Part shown: positions 22,850-31,480 of the stretch, piece by piece
Layout: every line of letters starts with the position of its first letter
Numbering within the stretch: the first letter of the stretch is position 1
From: Clostridia bacterium
GTDB lineage: Bacteria; Bacillota; Clostridia; Christensenellales; Aristaeellaceae
DNA length: 48,817 bases
NCBI GenBank assembly: GCA_017541205.1
Contig: JAFXZO010000094.1
Span: forward strand, 1-48,817
Direction of reading: 5' to 3'
The notes under the pieces: model-generated
Told to the model about the DNA's origin: nothing
The model's database searches: none
Seen by the model: only the letters and a program-made list of their open reading frames with translations
Made by a program: the position numbers and the translations under genes

Positions 22850-22996
22850 AAATACGCCTTTGACATCCTTCAGACAGGCTCCGACCAATACGGGGCGGCT
22901 TCTGATGTCAAAGACGCTGTCCGTACTTTATCACAAAAAGATGGGAATGTCAACGAGAAATCCAGCCTGAAAGCCATATTGCAAGATTTATCCTGA
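22850..22996 (+). pseudogene. Possible decayed coding fragment
   Basis: An open stretch of 48 codons without a start codon reads as plausible protein (FDILQTGSDQ, SDVKDAVRTLSQKDG, SSLKAILQDLS) and ends in TGA. A stop codon directly precedes it. Composition is protein-like and lower in GC than neighbours. The family was not recognised. It could be the 3' remnant of a deleted gene or chance. Confidence 0.3.
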
Positions 22997-23023
22997 AACG
23001 GAATAAACAAGAAGAAGTGCTTC

Positions 23024-23052
23024 TTGACAGTCATGGGCAATACCAATATGAT
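23024..23052 (+). promoter_or_regulatory. Consensus sigma-A promoter before a small open frame
   Basis: TTGACA (23024-23029) and TATGAT (23047-23052) are 17 bases apart. A short inverted repeat AAGAAG-TG-CTTCTT (23012-23025) overlaps the -35 box and may be an operator. Confidence 0.7.
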
Positions 23053-23070
23053 AATGGAAAAAGGGGTGAA

Positions 23071-23259
23071 TTGAATGGCAGACAAGCAGGAGAGGGACGA
23101 AGCGCTTGGGGATTCGTCAAAAAGTTAGAAGAAATATCAGCAAAATATCCGGATGGGCAATTACAGGAAGAGCCGCGGTTCATATTAACCGGGGAGATTA
23201 TTCCGGAATCGTTGCGCGGGGACAGCAAGGCTGATAGTCAAATGCGGAGAAGATTATAA
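23071..23259 (+). pseudogene. Small gene, probably frameshifted
   Basis: Behind a good promoter and a GGAAAAAGGGG ribosome site, the best-placed ATG (23075) gives only MADKQERDEALGDSSKS before a stop. The protein-like sequence continues in the neighbouring frame (VKKLEEISAKYPDGQLQEE, FILTGEIIPESLRGDSK) to the TAA at 23259, and that frame could only start at a TTG (23071). The simplest reading is a gene of about 62 codons broken by one indel. Alternatively the TTG start is real and the 62-residue product intact. The family was not recognised. Confidence 0.4.
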
Positions 23260-23281
23260 TGAAGCCAATATAAGTAAAATG

Positions 23282-23347
23282 GGAAGCACTGATACCGTCT
23301 TTGGCTCTGTGCGCTTTATCACACCGCCAAACAGCATCAGTGCTTCC
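23282..23347. repeat. Long inverted repeat (66-nt hairpin)
   Basis: Perfect 12-base arms GGAAGCACTGAT and ATCAGTGCTTCC are continued inward by an imperfect second stem (CTTTGGC with GCCAAAC). There is no T run after it, so it is not a standard terminator. It sits in a gene-poor stretch. Confidence 0.55.
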
Positions 23348-23471
23348 GAAAACAGTTTTTCAGGATTACAAGAGACTGTCAAGGAAAAATAAGCCTTCAA
23401 GCCGCCGTAAGAAGGGAATGTATCTTTGGCAATCAACAGAAAATGATTGAACGCATTGCATACGAGGACGA

Positions 23472-23732
23472 CATGCATCAGCTATGTCATTCTGAGCCAG
23501 CGAACGTCAGTGGAGCGCCAGCGAAGAATCTCAAAGCAACGGCATAAACCATGCGGCATATACCCCGGCAATGAGATTCTTCGCTCGCGCCCATCCGTAG
23601 AGGGCGCGGCTCAGAATGACAGGAGGGCGCTCCGCTGGCATGAAAGCAGGAGGGCGTTCCGCTGGTTCAGAATGACAGGAAGGCGCTCCGCTGGCACGAA
23701 AAACAGGAAGGCGCTCCGCTGGTTCTGAATGA
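23472..23732. repeat. Dispersed palindromic repeat, copy 2, with internal tandem units
   Basis: Bases 23472-23532 match the core of the repeat at 3362-3489. An inverted arm of the same family lies at about 23572-23621. Four units of the form CAGGARGGCGYTCCGCTGG follow at 23620-23638, 23647-23665, 23676-23694 and 23704-23722, a period of 27-29 bases. This makes the copy a complex derivative. With the decayed fragments before it, it fills the 1.08-kb gap 22749-23832, which has no intact recognised gene. Confidence 0.65.
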
Positions 23733-23832
23733 CATAGCCCCAGCATATCATGACTTCGCATCACGGAACGATAGCAGAATGACAGCGTTCGCTTGCGCCC
23801 GCGAAGGCAGGCAGGGTCTCCCTCGCCAATCT

Positions 23833-25050
23833 TTAGCCCTGCTTCTCGATCGCCTTGATGCGCTGGCTGAGGGTGGGGTGGGAATACTCCAGCTTCACCA
23901 GCAGGGGCGAAGGCGCCAGGGCGGAAAAATTCTGGCGGGCGAGCTTTTTCAGGGCCGAAATCAGCGCGGGGCCGTAGCCTTCCCGGACGGCCTGCTGATC
24001 CGCCCGGTATTCCGCGCGGCGGGACAGGGCGTTGACGGCAAGGCCGAACAGCGGCTGCACCAGCGCGAATTCCACGCTCATGATGAGGATCATGGCAAAG
24101 CCGTAATTGACCCCGGAAAACCCGAAGGGCGCAAAGATTTCCGCCGAGCGGAGCGTCAGCCAGGCCAGCACGCCCAATACCGCCATCTGCGCGAAGGACA
24201 TCAGCTGGTTTTTCAGCGTGTCCTTATGCAGGCCGTGGCCCAATTCATGCGCGAACACGGCGCAGATTTCGTCCGGGGTGGAGGCTTTCAGCAGGGTATC
24301 GTAGAGCACGATGGTTTTCATCTTGCCAAAGCCGGAAAAATAAGCGTTGGATTTGGTGGAGCGGCGGGACGCGTCCATCACCTGGATCTCCCGCGCCCGA
24401 TAGCCGTTCTTTTCGAGCAGGGCGGTCAGCTTTTCTTTGAGTTCCCCGTCCTCCAGCGGCGTAAATTTATTGAAGATCTTGCTCAAATGCGGGTACAGGA
24501 ACGCAATGAACAGCACGATCAGCGTCATGAGCACCGCGAACGCCAGGATCATCCAATCGCCAAGCGCCTTATGCACCCACATCAGCAGGCTGCCCACCAC
24601 GATCAGGATGACGAGCTGAATCAGGAAGCTTTTCGCCTGATCCAGCCAGAAGGTCTTCTTCGTGGAGCGGTTGAAGCCGTACTTTTCCTCGATCTTCATG
24701 GTGTCCCAATAGGAAACGGGCAGCAAAAGAAGCGAAGTGAGCGCCGAGAGGAGCAGCACGCCCGCCATCTGCCAAAACGGCGTATCCGGAAACAGGGCGG
24801 CGAACGAAGCGTACAGGTTCAGCGCGATCAGCAGAAAGTCGATCACGAAGGCCGCCGTCTTTTCGATCATGCTCAGGCGGCATTTTTCCCCATGGTACCG
24901 CCGCCAGGTGCGGTAGGTATCGCGGTCGTAGACGTCGATCACGTTGGGCGGCACGGGGTTGTTTTCGGACCTTTTTTCGATCCATTTCAAAAACATCCCG
25001 TACAGGTACACCAGCGTCAAGATCAAAAGGGCCCATCCTTTGAAATCCAT
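23833..25050 (-). CDS. M48 family (Ste24-like) membrane metalloprotease
   Basis: This 405-residue membrane protease resembles Ste24/CAAX prenyl protease 1. The zinc motif is H268-E269-x-x-H272 (HELGH), and the third ligand fits E347 in EYRADQQA. Hydrophobic segments lie at about 5-22, 65-90, 98-115, 140-165 and 170-195 before the catalytic domain, and two more follow HELGH. The N-terminal extension with several membrane spans distinguishes it from short HtpX. Its bacterial role is probably quality control or processing of membrane proteins; the substrate is unknown. The ATG at 25050 follows AAAGGAGGAA. It has its own promoter just upstream. Confidence 0.93.
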   Translation of the reverse strand: MDFKGWALLILTLVYLYGMFLKWIEKRSENNPVPPNVIDVYDRDTYRTWRRYHGEKCRLSMIEKTAAFVIDFLLIALNLYASFAALFPDTPFWQMAGVLLLSALTSLLLLPVSYWDTMKIEEKYGFNRSTKKTFWLDQAKSFLIQLVILIVVGSLLMWVHKALGDWMILAFAVLMTLIVLFIAFLYPHLSKIFNKFTPLEDGELKEKLTALLEKNGYRAREIQVMDASRRSTKSNAYFSGFGKMKTIVLYDTLLKASTPDEICAVFAHELGHGLHKDTLKNQLMSFAQMAVLGVLAWLTLRSAEIFAPFGFSGVNYGFAMILIMSVEFALVQPLFGLAVNALSRRAEYRADQQAVREGYGPALISALKKLARQNFSALAPSPLLVKLEYSHPTLSQRIKAIEKQG

Positions 25051-25077
25051 CTGTGCTTCCTCCTTTGCTTCTTTTGT

Positions 25078-25106
25078 AGTATAGCCCAGTTTTTCCTATC
25101 TTGCAA
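25078..25106 (-). promoter_or_regulatory. Sigma-A promoter of the M48 protease gene
   Basis: TTGCAA (25106-25101) and TATACT (25083-25078) with a 17-base spacer lie on the minus strand, 28 bases before the start codon. Confidence 0.75.
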
Positions 25107-25112
25107 GCGCCG

Positions 25113-26132
25113 TTATGGCAAAGCCTTCAGGAAGCCCCGGCGGATCTCCTCCAGCCGCGCGTAATCCATGGCGTCGATATAGTATCTCTCCAGCGCGTCA
25201 TGCTTTTCCTTGGCCTGGGAGAGCGCCTCCACCGCCTGGGTTTTGAGCAGCTCGCAGGCCGCCCGGTCAAAGGCCAGGCGCGCGCTGTGCCGCCGGAGCG
25301 CCCCGGCGTCCAGCGAAACGGACAGCACCCGCGCGTCCAGGAGCACCGCGGAGGTGAACGTGCCGCAGCCTGCCGATACGTGGGAAAGCTTTCCCGCGTC
25401 CAGGGGATCGTGATACGCGCTTCTTTTCAGGCCGCGCTGGCCCGCTTCCTCCCACACCGGGCGGAGCAGCGCGTCCGCGTCAAAGCCCCAGGGCGCCTCC
25501 AGGCAAACCACGCGTTCGTTTTCCAGCGCATCCGTATACTGCGAAACGCCCTTCCAGGTGATGGCCTGCAGGAAGGCGTGGCTGTCCGTGCCCGGCGCGC
25601 CGCAGGGGATCAGGGCCTTCATTTCCTGCCGGAGCAGCCGCCTTTCCTTTTCGGACAAGGCCGTTTCGTACGCCGCCCCCGCGTCCTCCCGAACGGACAG
25701 GGCGGCGCGCAGATACCGGTACGCCTGGGCGTAGCATAAGGAAATCTCCCCTGTCAGCGCGGCGATTTCCTCCTTCTGGCTTGAAAGCTGCTTTTCCTCC
25801 AGGCAAACGCCCAGGTTCAAGATGCCGTCCCCGGCCCCGGGCAGGGCGGGATCGACGATGTGCGGGGCCGTGCCGTCCATGACGAGGAAGCCGCGGCCCG
25901 GCACGAACACCGCGTCCAGGCTGTCCGGATCGCCGGAGCAGAAATAATAGTCGACCTCCATGCCAAGACGCTCATAATGCCTGCCCACGTCCCGCATCAG
26001 CGTGCTTTTTCCCACGCCCGGGCCCCCCTTGAGGATCACCGTTCTGTCCGCCTGAAGCCGCAAATTCTGGAAAAAGCCCACAAACCCATTCGCCGTATTG
26101 CTGCCGGGAAACAAACGCCGCACGCACGCCAT
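25113..26132 (-). CDS. P-loop ATPase, PRK06851-like
   Basis: This 339-residue protein begins with RRLFPGSNTANGFVGFF, close to the start of a Bacillota family of uncharacterised ATPases (PRK06851 type). A Walker A motif GGPGVGKST follows at about residue 36. Further family-like parts are YYFCSGDPDSLDAVFVPG and DGTAPHIVDPALPGAGDGILNLG. The second half is helical with YHDPLDAGKLSH. No membrane segment is seen. The ATG at 26132 has AAGGCGG upstream; the open frame extends further 5' but that part looks non-coding. Function is unknown in the family. It precedes the M48 gene on the same strand, though that gene has its own promoter. Confidence 0.82.
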   Translation of the reverse strand: MACVRRLFPGSNTANGFVGFFQNLRLQADRTVILKGGPGVGKSTLMRDVGRHYERLGMEVDYYFCSGDPDSLDAVFVPGRGFLVMDGTAPHIVDPALPGAGDGILNLGVCLEEKQLSSQKEEIAALTGEISLCYAQAYRYLRAALSVREDAGAAYETALSEKERRLLRQEMKALIPCGAPGTDSHAFLQAITWKGVSQYTDALENERVVCLEAPWGFDADALLRPVWEEAGQRGLKRSAYHDPLDAGKLSHVSAGCGTFTSAVLLDARVLSVSLDAGALRRHSARLAFDRAACELLKTQAVEALSQAKEKHDALERYYIDAMDYARLEEIRRGFLKALP

Positions 26133-26225
26133 ACGCGCCACCGCCTTTCTGATCGGATTACAGCACGTTATGCCCGGCGGCGGCAAAAAAGAACCCCGGA
26201 CTGCGCGACGGCGCCCGGGCAAAGC

Positions 26226-26246
26226 AAAAACGGGAGCGATCCCCCG
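26226..26246 (-). terminator. Terminator of the sortase gene
   Basis: A six-pair stem (26246-26241 with 26236-26231, one G-U pair) and ATCG loop is followed on the minus strand by TTTTTGC. A second, weaker GC hairpin with a T run follows at about 26210-26188. Confidence 0.6.
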
Positions 26247-26256
26247 CCGAAAAATT

Positions 26257-27294
26257 TTATAAGCTCCCTTTGAAGGCGTTTTGGATCATATTCTCCAACT
26301 GCGGCTTTCCTTCATTCTCGCGAATCCTTCTGGCGCTGACGATCAGGCGTTCATTGTCGTCGCCGTCGCAGGTGACAAGCAGCAGCAGCTGATCGTCCGC
26401 TTGGATATCAAGGTTCACCTTAAAAAACGAATACTTCCGGATTCGTTCAATGGCTTCCTCGCGTTCCCGAACGGACATCTGCGACAGCTCCCGGATGTTG
26501 ATATAATTCTCCATCCCCGGAACGATGCTGATTTTGGAGGCGGCAAAAACGATGTATTCCCCGTCTTCATGCATCGTATCGAACGTTATGAAGGGGTTGT
26601 TTTTATAATATGAAACGTTTTCATATTTCCTCAGGCTGCCGAACATGTCTCCGTTTTTCATGTTGTGCCCGTAGATGATATAGGTATAGGGCCGCACGCT
26701 CAAATCGCAGTTTTCGTCCAGAAAAAGAGCGCCGTTTACATTATGATACCCGAGGGAATCTCTTCTCAGATAATATTCATTATCGCGCTTGACCACCGCC
26801 TGGTCCAGCATATCAACGATGGTAAGCCAGCCGATAATGTCTTTATTCTGCCTGCGGAGCTTTTCAAAGCGGCTGTAGATGATCCCGTATCGGTTCAGCG
26901 GATAAGACTGTGCCGGCAGATACGCTTCCTCCTCCTCCGCGGCGTCTTTGTTGTTTTCCGCCGCAATGCTGTCGTACAGCATCGCGATCAGCGATCGGGC
27001 AGGGCCGGGCTCCTGCGCGTCATCGCTTGCAAAGGATGCGGCGGCGGTTTCCAAAGCAGCGGCTCCTTCTCCTTCCGGGCCCGATGCGTCCGCGTCCGCA
27101 TAATAGAGGGCCCTCAGATCGTTCGCGCTGTTCCTTTGCGATATTTCATCCGCAGCATAGCGAAATACCTTGATCGACGAGATCGCAAGAAGGATCAGGC
27201 AGATCCCGGCTGCCGCCGCGATCAGCGGCTTTTTTAGGAAGGGTTTGGAAAGCCGCACATGGTATCTCCGCTTTGCCCTATGCTTTCGCTTCAT
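26257..27294 (-). CDS. Class B sortase
   Basis: This 345-residue transpeptidase anchors surface proteins to the cell wall or links pilin-like subunits. An N-terminal basic stretch and a membrane anchor (about 23-45) are followed by an acidic, Ala-rich linker of about 75 residues. The catalytic domain has H210 (YGHNM), C309 (LVTCDG) and R316 (NERLIV), with the ALFLDENCD segment typical of SrtB. The ATG at 27294 has GGAGC upstream; longer open sequence 5' looks non-coding. It is divergent from a large surface protein gene that ends in a sortase-type signal, which makes that protein its likely substrate. Confidence 0.92.
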   Translation of the reverse strand: MKRKHRAKRRYHVRLSKPFLKKPLIAAAAGICLILLAISSIKVFRYAADEISQRNSANDLRALYYADADASGPEGEGAAALETAAASFASDDAQEPGPARSLIAMLYDSIAAENNKDAAEEEEAYLPAQSYPLNRYGIIYSRFEKLRRQNKDIIGWLTIVDMLDQAVVKRDNEYYLRRDSLGYHNVNGALFLDENCDLSVRPYTYIIYGHNMKNGDMFGSLRKYENVSYYKNNPFITFDTMHEDGEYIVFAASKISIVPGMENYINIRELSQMSVREREEAIERIRKYSFFKVNLDIQADDQLLLLVTCDGDDNERLIVSARRIRENEGKPQLENMIQNAFKGSL

Positions 27295-27595
27295 CTTTCG
27301 CTCCGTTGTCAGCGCGGTCGGCCGTCCGAAGAAAAAAACCGCGGATTTCATCCTTCATGCTTTCGTATCCCGCCCGGTCCGGCAACGGAACAAAAACCGC
27401 TGCGTCTGCCGTCTGCGCGCGCTCTTTGCATCCCAAAAGGCGGCGGGACCGAAAGGGATGATCTACAAAATAACATTATGCTTGAATGGAACAGCGATAA
27501 CAATGAAATTATTGTTGTAATTCTATTAATTTTCAATTCCATAATGTTTCTTATCTATTACAATAATGAACAAATTGTTAAATATATTTTTTCTG

Positions 27596-27624
27596 TTGAA
27601 ACATTCATGCGCGGTGCATATAAT
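27596..27624 (+). promoter_or_regulatory. Sigma-A promoter of the vWA/lipase-like surface protein
   Basis: TTGAAA (27596-27601) and a perfect TATAAT (27619-27624) are 17 bases apart. The predicted 5' untranslated region is about 200 bases. The low-GC stretch 27460-27600 between the sortase and this promoter may also hold the sortase promoter (minus strand TTGAAA and AATAAT near 27530-27505), less certain. Confidence 0.72.
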
Positions 27625-27689
27625 GTTACGAGAACAAATTTTTTGGTTTCCTATATCTTCCAGCAGAACCATTCGTGAAGCAGGCATCC

Positions 27690-27839
27690 ATGGACGGAAC
27701 GCAGGAGGATCACGCCAACCTAAAAAGGTTTTGTTCCGGCAATACGGAGAAGAGAGATCGAAAAGACAGCAAAGGCGTCTTCTTCGTTTTCTCTTTTGCT
27801 CACGCGCAAATACAAATGAGAAAGGCGGCATGTACATGA
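27690..27839 (+). other. Structured leader with a possible 49-codon upstream open frame
   Basis: The leader can form nested hairpins: GGAAC/GTTCC (27696-27700 with 27733-27737) enclosing AACCT/AGGTT, and a longer hairpin at 27750-27795 (AAGAGA/TCTCTT with inner GAAAAGAC/GTCTTCTTC). An open frame from ATG 27690 runs 49 codons and its TGA overlaps the surface-protein ATG as ATGA. Its ribosome site (GCAGG) is weak and its product looks unremarkable. It may be an attenuator-type leader or chance; it does not match a riboswitch class I know. Confidence 0.4.
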
Positions 27840-30800
27840 CCTTCAAGAAGAGGCTGCTATCCCTGATAATGGCGTTCGCCATCCTTATCAACCTCGGGCT
27901 GGGGCTGCCGGCGGGCGCGCTCGCCGAAAAAACGGTCCGAAAAGCCGATATATACTTCGTTCTTGATTCCACCGGGTCCATGTCAAGCTATATCTCCTCC
28001 GTCGTGCGCAACCTTTCCGTGTTTATCACCCGGCTCACAGAAAACAACATTGATTTACGAATGTGCCTGATCGATTACCGGGACGTGACCACCGATTCCG
28101 TCCCGCTGACGATCCACACCTTCGACGGCGGATACTGGACGTCTTCCGAAGCCGCGATCAAGGCCGAGATTCAGTCGATCCGGATCACGGGCGGCGGGGA
28201 CGAGGATGAAACGCCGACGGACGCTTTGATGAAGATCCCGGCGGGAAGGACGGACGCGAGCAAATTTGTGTTCCTGCTGACGGACGCGAACTATAAGCGC
28301 GCCGACGGCAGGCTGATCCCCTCGATGGAGGCTGTGATCGCCAAATTCAAAGCCGAGAACGTTTCCGCTTCCGTCGTCAGCAAGATGCGCTATGAAGGCG
28401 ATTACAGATCGCTGTATCAGGGCACCAACGGGATCTTCATCGATATCAACAGCGCGGACTACAGCGAACTGATGCTGCAGATCGCGGACTGGATCGAAGA
28501 CAGCGCGCTTGAATTGATTCATGGAGAATTCAATTATCTGAGCTTCTCCGGCACGAAGGACGCGTCCACAGACTTTTATTACAGCGACGCTTACTTCTAT
28601 GAGGATTCCACCTATTATAACAACCATCTGGCCACCATGTCCCTGGATCTTGCCTTGTCCATTTCCAGCACGCTGGGCAAATCGGTGAAAACCCTGCAAA
28701 CGAGCGAATGGAAGAACAAAACGAAGAATATTGAAGCGCTGTTTGAAACCATCGGCTTCGAGCGCTTCAAGCGGTGCGACGAGCTGTATGCCGAGCCCGA
28801 CGTGAACACCATCGGCGTCGTTGCCGCCAGCAAAAAAATCGAATTGAAGAAGAAAACCGGCGAAAGCGATACGTCGACCCTGATCGCGCTCGTCGTCAGA
28901 GGCACGGGCTACTATAACGAATGGGGCGGCAACTTTAACGTCGGTTCCTCCGGCACGCATACCGGCTTCACGATCTGCCGCGACAAGGTGCTGTCCTTCC
29001 TGAAGCAGTACATCCAGGAGAACGGCATTTCCGGGCGTATCAAGCTGTGGATCACAGGCTACAGCCGCGCGGGCGCAACGACCAATATGGTGGCCGGCGC
29101 ATTGGATTCCCAAATGAGGAGCGGGGTGCTGACCGGGAGCGACGCCAACTATCTGCCCTCCGGCGTTACCCTGGCGTTCAACGAATTGTACGCCTATCCC
29201 TTTGAGCCGCCCATGGGGATCACCAAAAGCATGGCCAGCAATTATTCCAATATCCACAATACCGTCAATATTTATGATCCCGTTCCGAAGGTCGCCATGG
29301 AGGCCTGGGGCTTCTCCCGCTACAATAAAGACGGCGGAAGCAGCAACAACGTGCTGCCCAACCTGTCCTCCAAGAATTACGCGAGCGCGCTGAAAGCCAT
29401 GAAAACGCAGTACTCGCAGATCCTGAGCGGGCAGCCCTCCGGCGCAACGGAAGGAAAAGAATACAATATTTCCGAATACGCGTATTCCGCGTACATCAAA
29501 GCAGAATACAATATCCTGTTTGGTCTTCAGCTCTCCATCGACGGCCGGATCAACAAATCATTGACCGTCGATAAACTGCTCTACACATTGCTGAATGATG
29601 ATTTCGCCGGGACGATCGGCAGCCGAAGCAATTATGTTTCAGATTATCAGAGCGCAATTATTCCCGTCCTTGCGGACGGTCTGGGGTTAAAATACGACGG
29701 TGATTTTGAAGCATACCTGGATCAGCTGATTTCGTTGTTCAAAGAAATTTTAACCGGCGAAAACCTCGTCTATATCTATTCTCCCCTGCTGAATCCCACC
29801 CTTAAGTTTGACAAACGGGTGGAAACCGTCGACAAGCGCATGAATGAGGTCATCGAGAAAGCCGTCAACGCCGATATGGACCGAACGGTCGATTCCGCGC
29901 ATCTCCTGGCCCTGGCGGAAGCGATGATCCCGCTGATCGCGGAGATATTCGTCTCCGACCCGGACGGCTGCCTGAGCGCCATCTATACATTCAAGAACAG
30001 CAACGTTGCGCAGGCCCATTTCCCCGAGGTCACGCTTGCCTGGCTGCGCTCTCAGGACTCCTTCTACACCGAAAGCCCGATCAACGTCCTGTTCCCGAAC
30101 ATTCTGCGCATCCTGCGCATCAATTGCCCGGTCAATGTGATGGTGTACGATTCGGACGGCAGAACCGTGGCGGAGATCATCGACAATAAACCGACAAGCA
30201 TCGAGTATGTCGGCTGCGATATCAACGAAAACGATGAAATGGTCATCACCCTGCCGGCCGATGAAACCTACCGCGTGGAAATCACCCCCACGGATGACGG
30301 CACCATGAACTTCGCGGTGGAAGAATACAATGAATTATACGGCGATTATTCAAGGCTGCTGAACTACTACTCGGTTCCCATTGAGGAAGGCAATAAGCTT
30401 TACGCGGATATTCCCGCCATCAGCGAAACCGACTGCGCGGACGCGCACAAGGCTTCCACCGCAAATTACAGGCTGACGCAGGAGAACGGGGAAGTCATCG
30501 CGCCGAGCCAGGAGATCAAGACCCCCACGGACGCGGGCCAGTACGAGGTCGCGGTTGCCGCCAACAATGCCGGCGGTCTCGCGCTGGGCGGCGGAAGGTT
30601 CGTCAGCGGCAGCTTCTGCAAGATCACGGCCGTTCCCATGCAGGAAGGTTCCTTCCTGGGCTGGTACGAAGGCGATAAGCTCATCAGCAAAGAGCTTTCG
30701 TATCGCTTCCCCGTCACCGGCGATCGTTCCATCGTGGCAAAATTTGTCCAGCCGCAGATGGTCAAGCTGGAAACCAAAGCGACGGAGGGCGGCTTCATCT

Positions 30801-31378
30801 TCGACTGGAGCAGCGATTATCCCGCCGGAACGACGCTGAAGCTGCACGCCGAGCCCGATCCCGGCTATAAATTTACGGGCTGGGCCGTGGAAAAAGGCAG
30901 CGTCTCCTCTGATCTGTCGGCGGCGGACGCCTATTTCACGGTTCAGGAAGATACCGTCCTCAAAGCGATCTTCGTCAGCGAAAGCGCCGTTTCCTACAGC
31001 TTTACCGCCGGGGAAGGAAGCAGCTGGACGAAGGGATCCAAAGAAGGCTTGAGCTTTACCGTGGATGGCGCTTCCGATTTGTTTGATTCCATCCTCGTGG
31101 ATAATAAGGTCGTTGCGGCGAACCAGTATACGGTGGAAGGGCCGAAGGTCAAGATTCAGCTGAAGCCCGCTTTCCTGGAAACGCTGTCGGTGGGCACGCA
31201 CACGATCAAGGTCCGGATGAAGAACGGCGAATGCTCCACGAATTTCAGCATCGTGGACAATGTTCCGCATACCGGGGATGACGCGCACATCGCGGAATGG
31301 GGCGCGTTCGGCCTTGGCATGCTCCTCGTTCTCACCGTCATCGTGATCAAGGTACGGAAAAAGGAAGCCGCAAAATAA
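27836..31378 (+). CDS. Surface-anchored vWA plus lipase-like protein with VPHTG sorting signal
   Basis: This 1180-residue protein has a signal peptide (to about residue 30, ALA). A vWA domain follows (about 35-225) with MIDAS motif D44-S-T-G-S48. A lipase class 3-like alpha/beta-hydrolase region (about 330-480) has the nucleophile elbow GYSRAG (S410) and NIYDPVPKV with a candidate Asp; a candidate His lies further on (AHFPEV). After about residue 720 come Ig-like and InlB/Flg_new-type repeats (FLGWYEGDK, FTGWAVEKG) and an X2-like module. It ends with VPHTG (1143-1147), a membrane span and KVRKKEAAK, a sorting signal with V in place of L. The ATG at 27836 follows AAGGCGG; ATG 27830 is possible. 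An adhesin with esterase activity is inferred. Confidence 0.87.
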   Translation: MTFKKRLLSLIMAFAILINLGLGLPAGALAEKTVRKADIYFVLDSTGSMSSYISSVVRNLSVFITRLTENNIDLRMCLIDYRDVTTDSVPLTIHTFDGGYWTSSEAAIKAEIQSIRITGGGDEDETPTDALMKIPAGRTDASKFVFLLTDANYKRADGRLIPSMEAVIAKFKAENVSASVVSKMRYEGDYRSLYQGTNGIFIDINSADYSELMLQIADWIEDSALELIHGEFNYLSFSGTKDASTDFYYSDAYFYEDSTYYNNHLATMSLDLALSISSTLGKSVKTLQTSEWKNKTKNIEALFETIGFERFKRCDELYAEPDVNTIGVVAASKKIELKKKTGESDTSTLIALVVRGTGYYNEWGGNFNVGSSGTHTGFTICRDKVLSFLKQYIQENGISGRIKLWITGYSRAGATTNMVAGALDSQMRSGVLTGSDANYLPSGVTLAFNELYAYPFEPPMGITKSMASNYSNIHNTVNIYDPVPKVAMEAWGFSRYNKDGGSSNNVLPNLSSKNYASALKAMKTQYSQILSGQPSGATEGKEYNISEYAYSAYIKAEYNILFGLQLSIDGRINKSLTVDKLLYTLLNDDFAGTIGSRSNYVSDYQSAIIPVLADGLGLKYDGDFEAYLDQLISLFKEILTGENLVYIYSPLLNPTLKFDKRVETVDKRMNEVIEKAVNADMDRTVDSAHLLALAEAMIPLIAEIFVSDPDGCLSAIYTFKNSNVAQAHFPEVTLAWLRSQDSFYTESPINVLFPNILRILRINCPVNVMVYDSDGRTVAEIIDNKPTSIEYVGCDINENDEMVITLPADETYRVEITPTDDGTMNFAVEEYNELYGDYSRLLNYYSVPIEEGNKLYADIPAISETDCADAHKASTANYRLTQENGEVIAPSQEIKTPTDAGQYEVAVAANNAGGLALGGGRFVSGSFCKITAVPMQEGSFLGWYEGDKLISKELSYRFPVTGDRSIVAKFVQPQMVKLETKATEGGFIFDWSSDYPAGTTLKLHAEPDPGYKFTGWAVEKGSVSSDLSAADAYFTVQEDTVLKAIFVSESAVSYSFTAGEGSSWTKGSKEGLSFTVDGASDLFDSILVDNKVVAANQYTVEGPKVKIQLKPAFLETLSVGTHTIKVRMKNGECSTNFSIVDNVPHTGDDAHIAEWGAFGLGMLLVLTVIVIKVRKKEAAK

Positions 31379-31442
31379 GCGGATGAACAAAAAAGCGGCG
31401 CGGCAGGCGCTTTCAGGAAGCGTCTGTCGGCCGTAAAGCAAG

Positions 31443-31480
31443 CAATTCCGGGCAAGCCAGCCCGGAATTGTTTGTTTATT
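31443..31480 (+). terminator. Terminator between the surface protein and SSB paralog (likely bidirectional)
   Basis: Perfect 10-base arms CAATTCCGGG (31443-31452) and CCCGGAATTG (31461-31470) with an 8-base loop are followed by TTTGTTTATT. Another hairpin rich in G-U pairs lies at about 31401-31427. Confidence 0.85.

Noticed and set aside
23620-23722. CRISPR-like array
   Set aside because: Four 19-base units with spacers of only 8-10 bases that themselves alternate, inside a dispersed palindromic element and with no cas genes.
27630-27835. Cyclic di-GMP or other known riboswitch in the surface-protein leader
   Set aside because: The hairpins do not contain the conserved core sequences of the riboswitch classes I can recall, so only a structured leader is reported.
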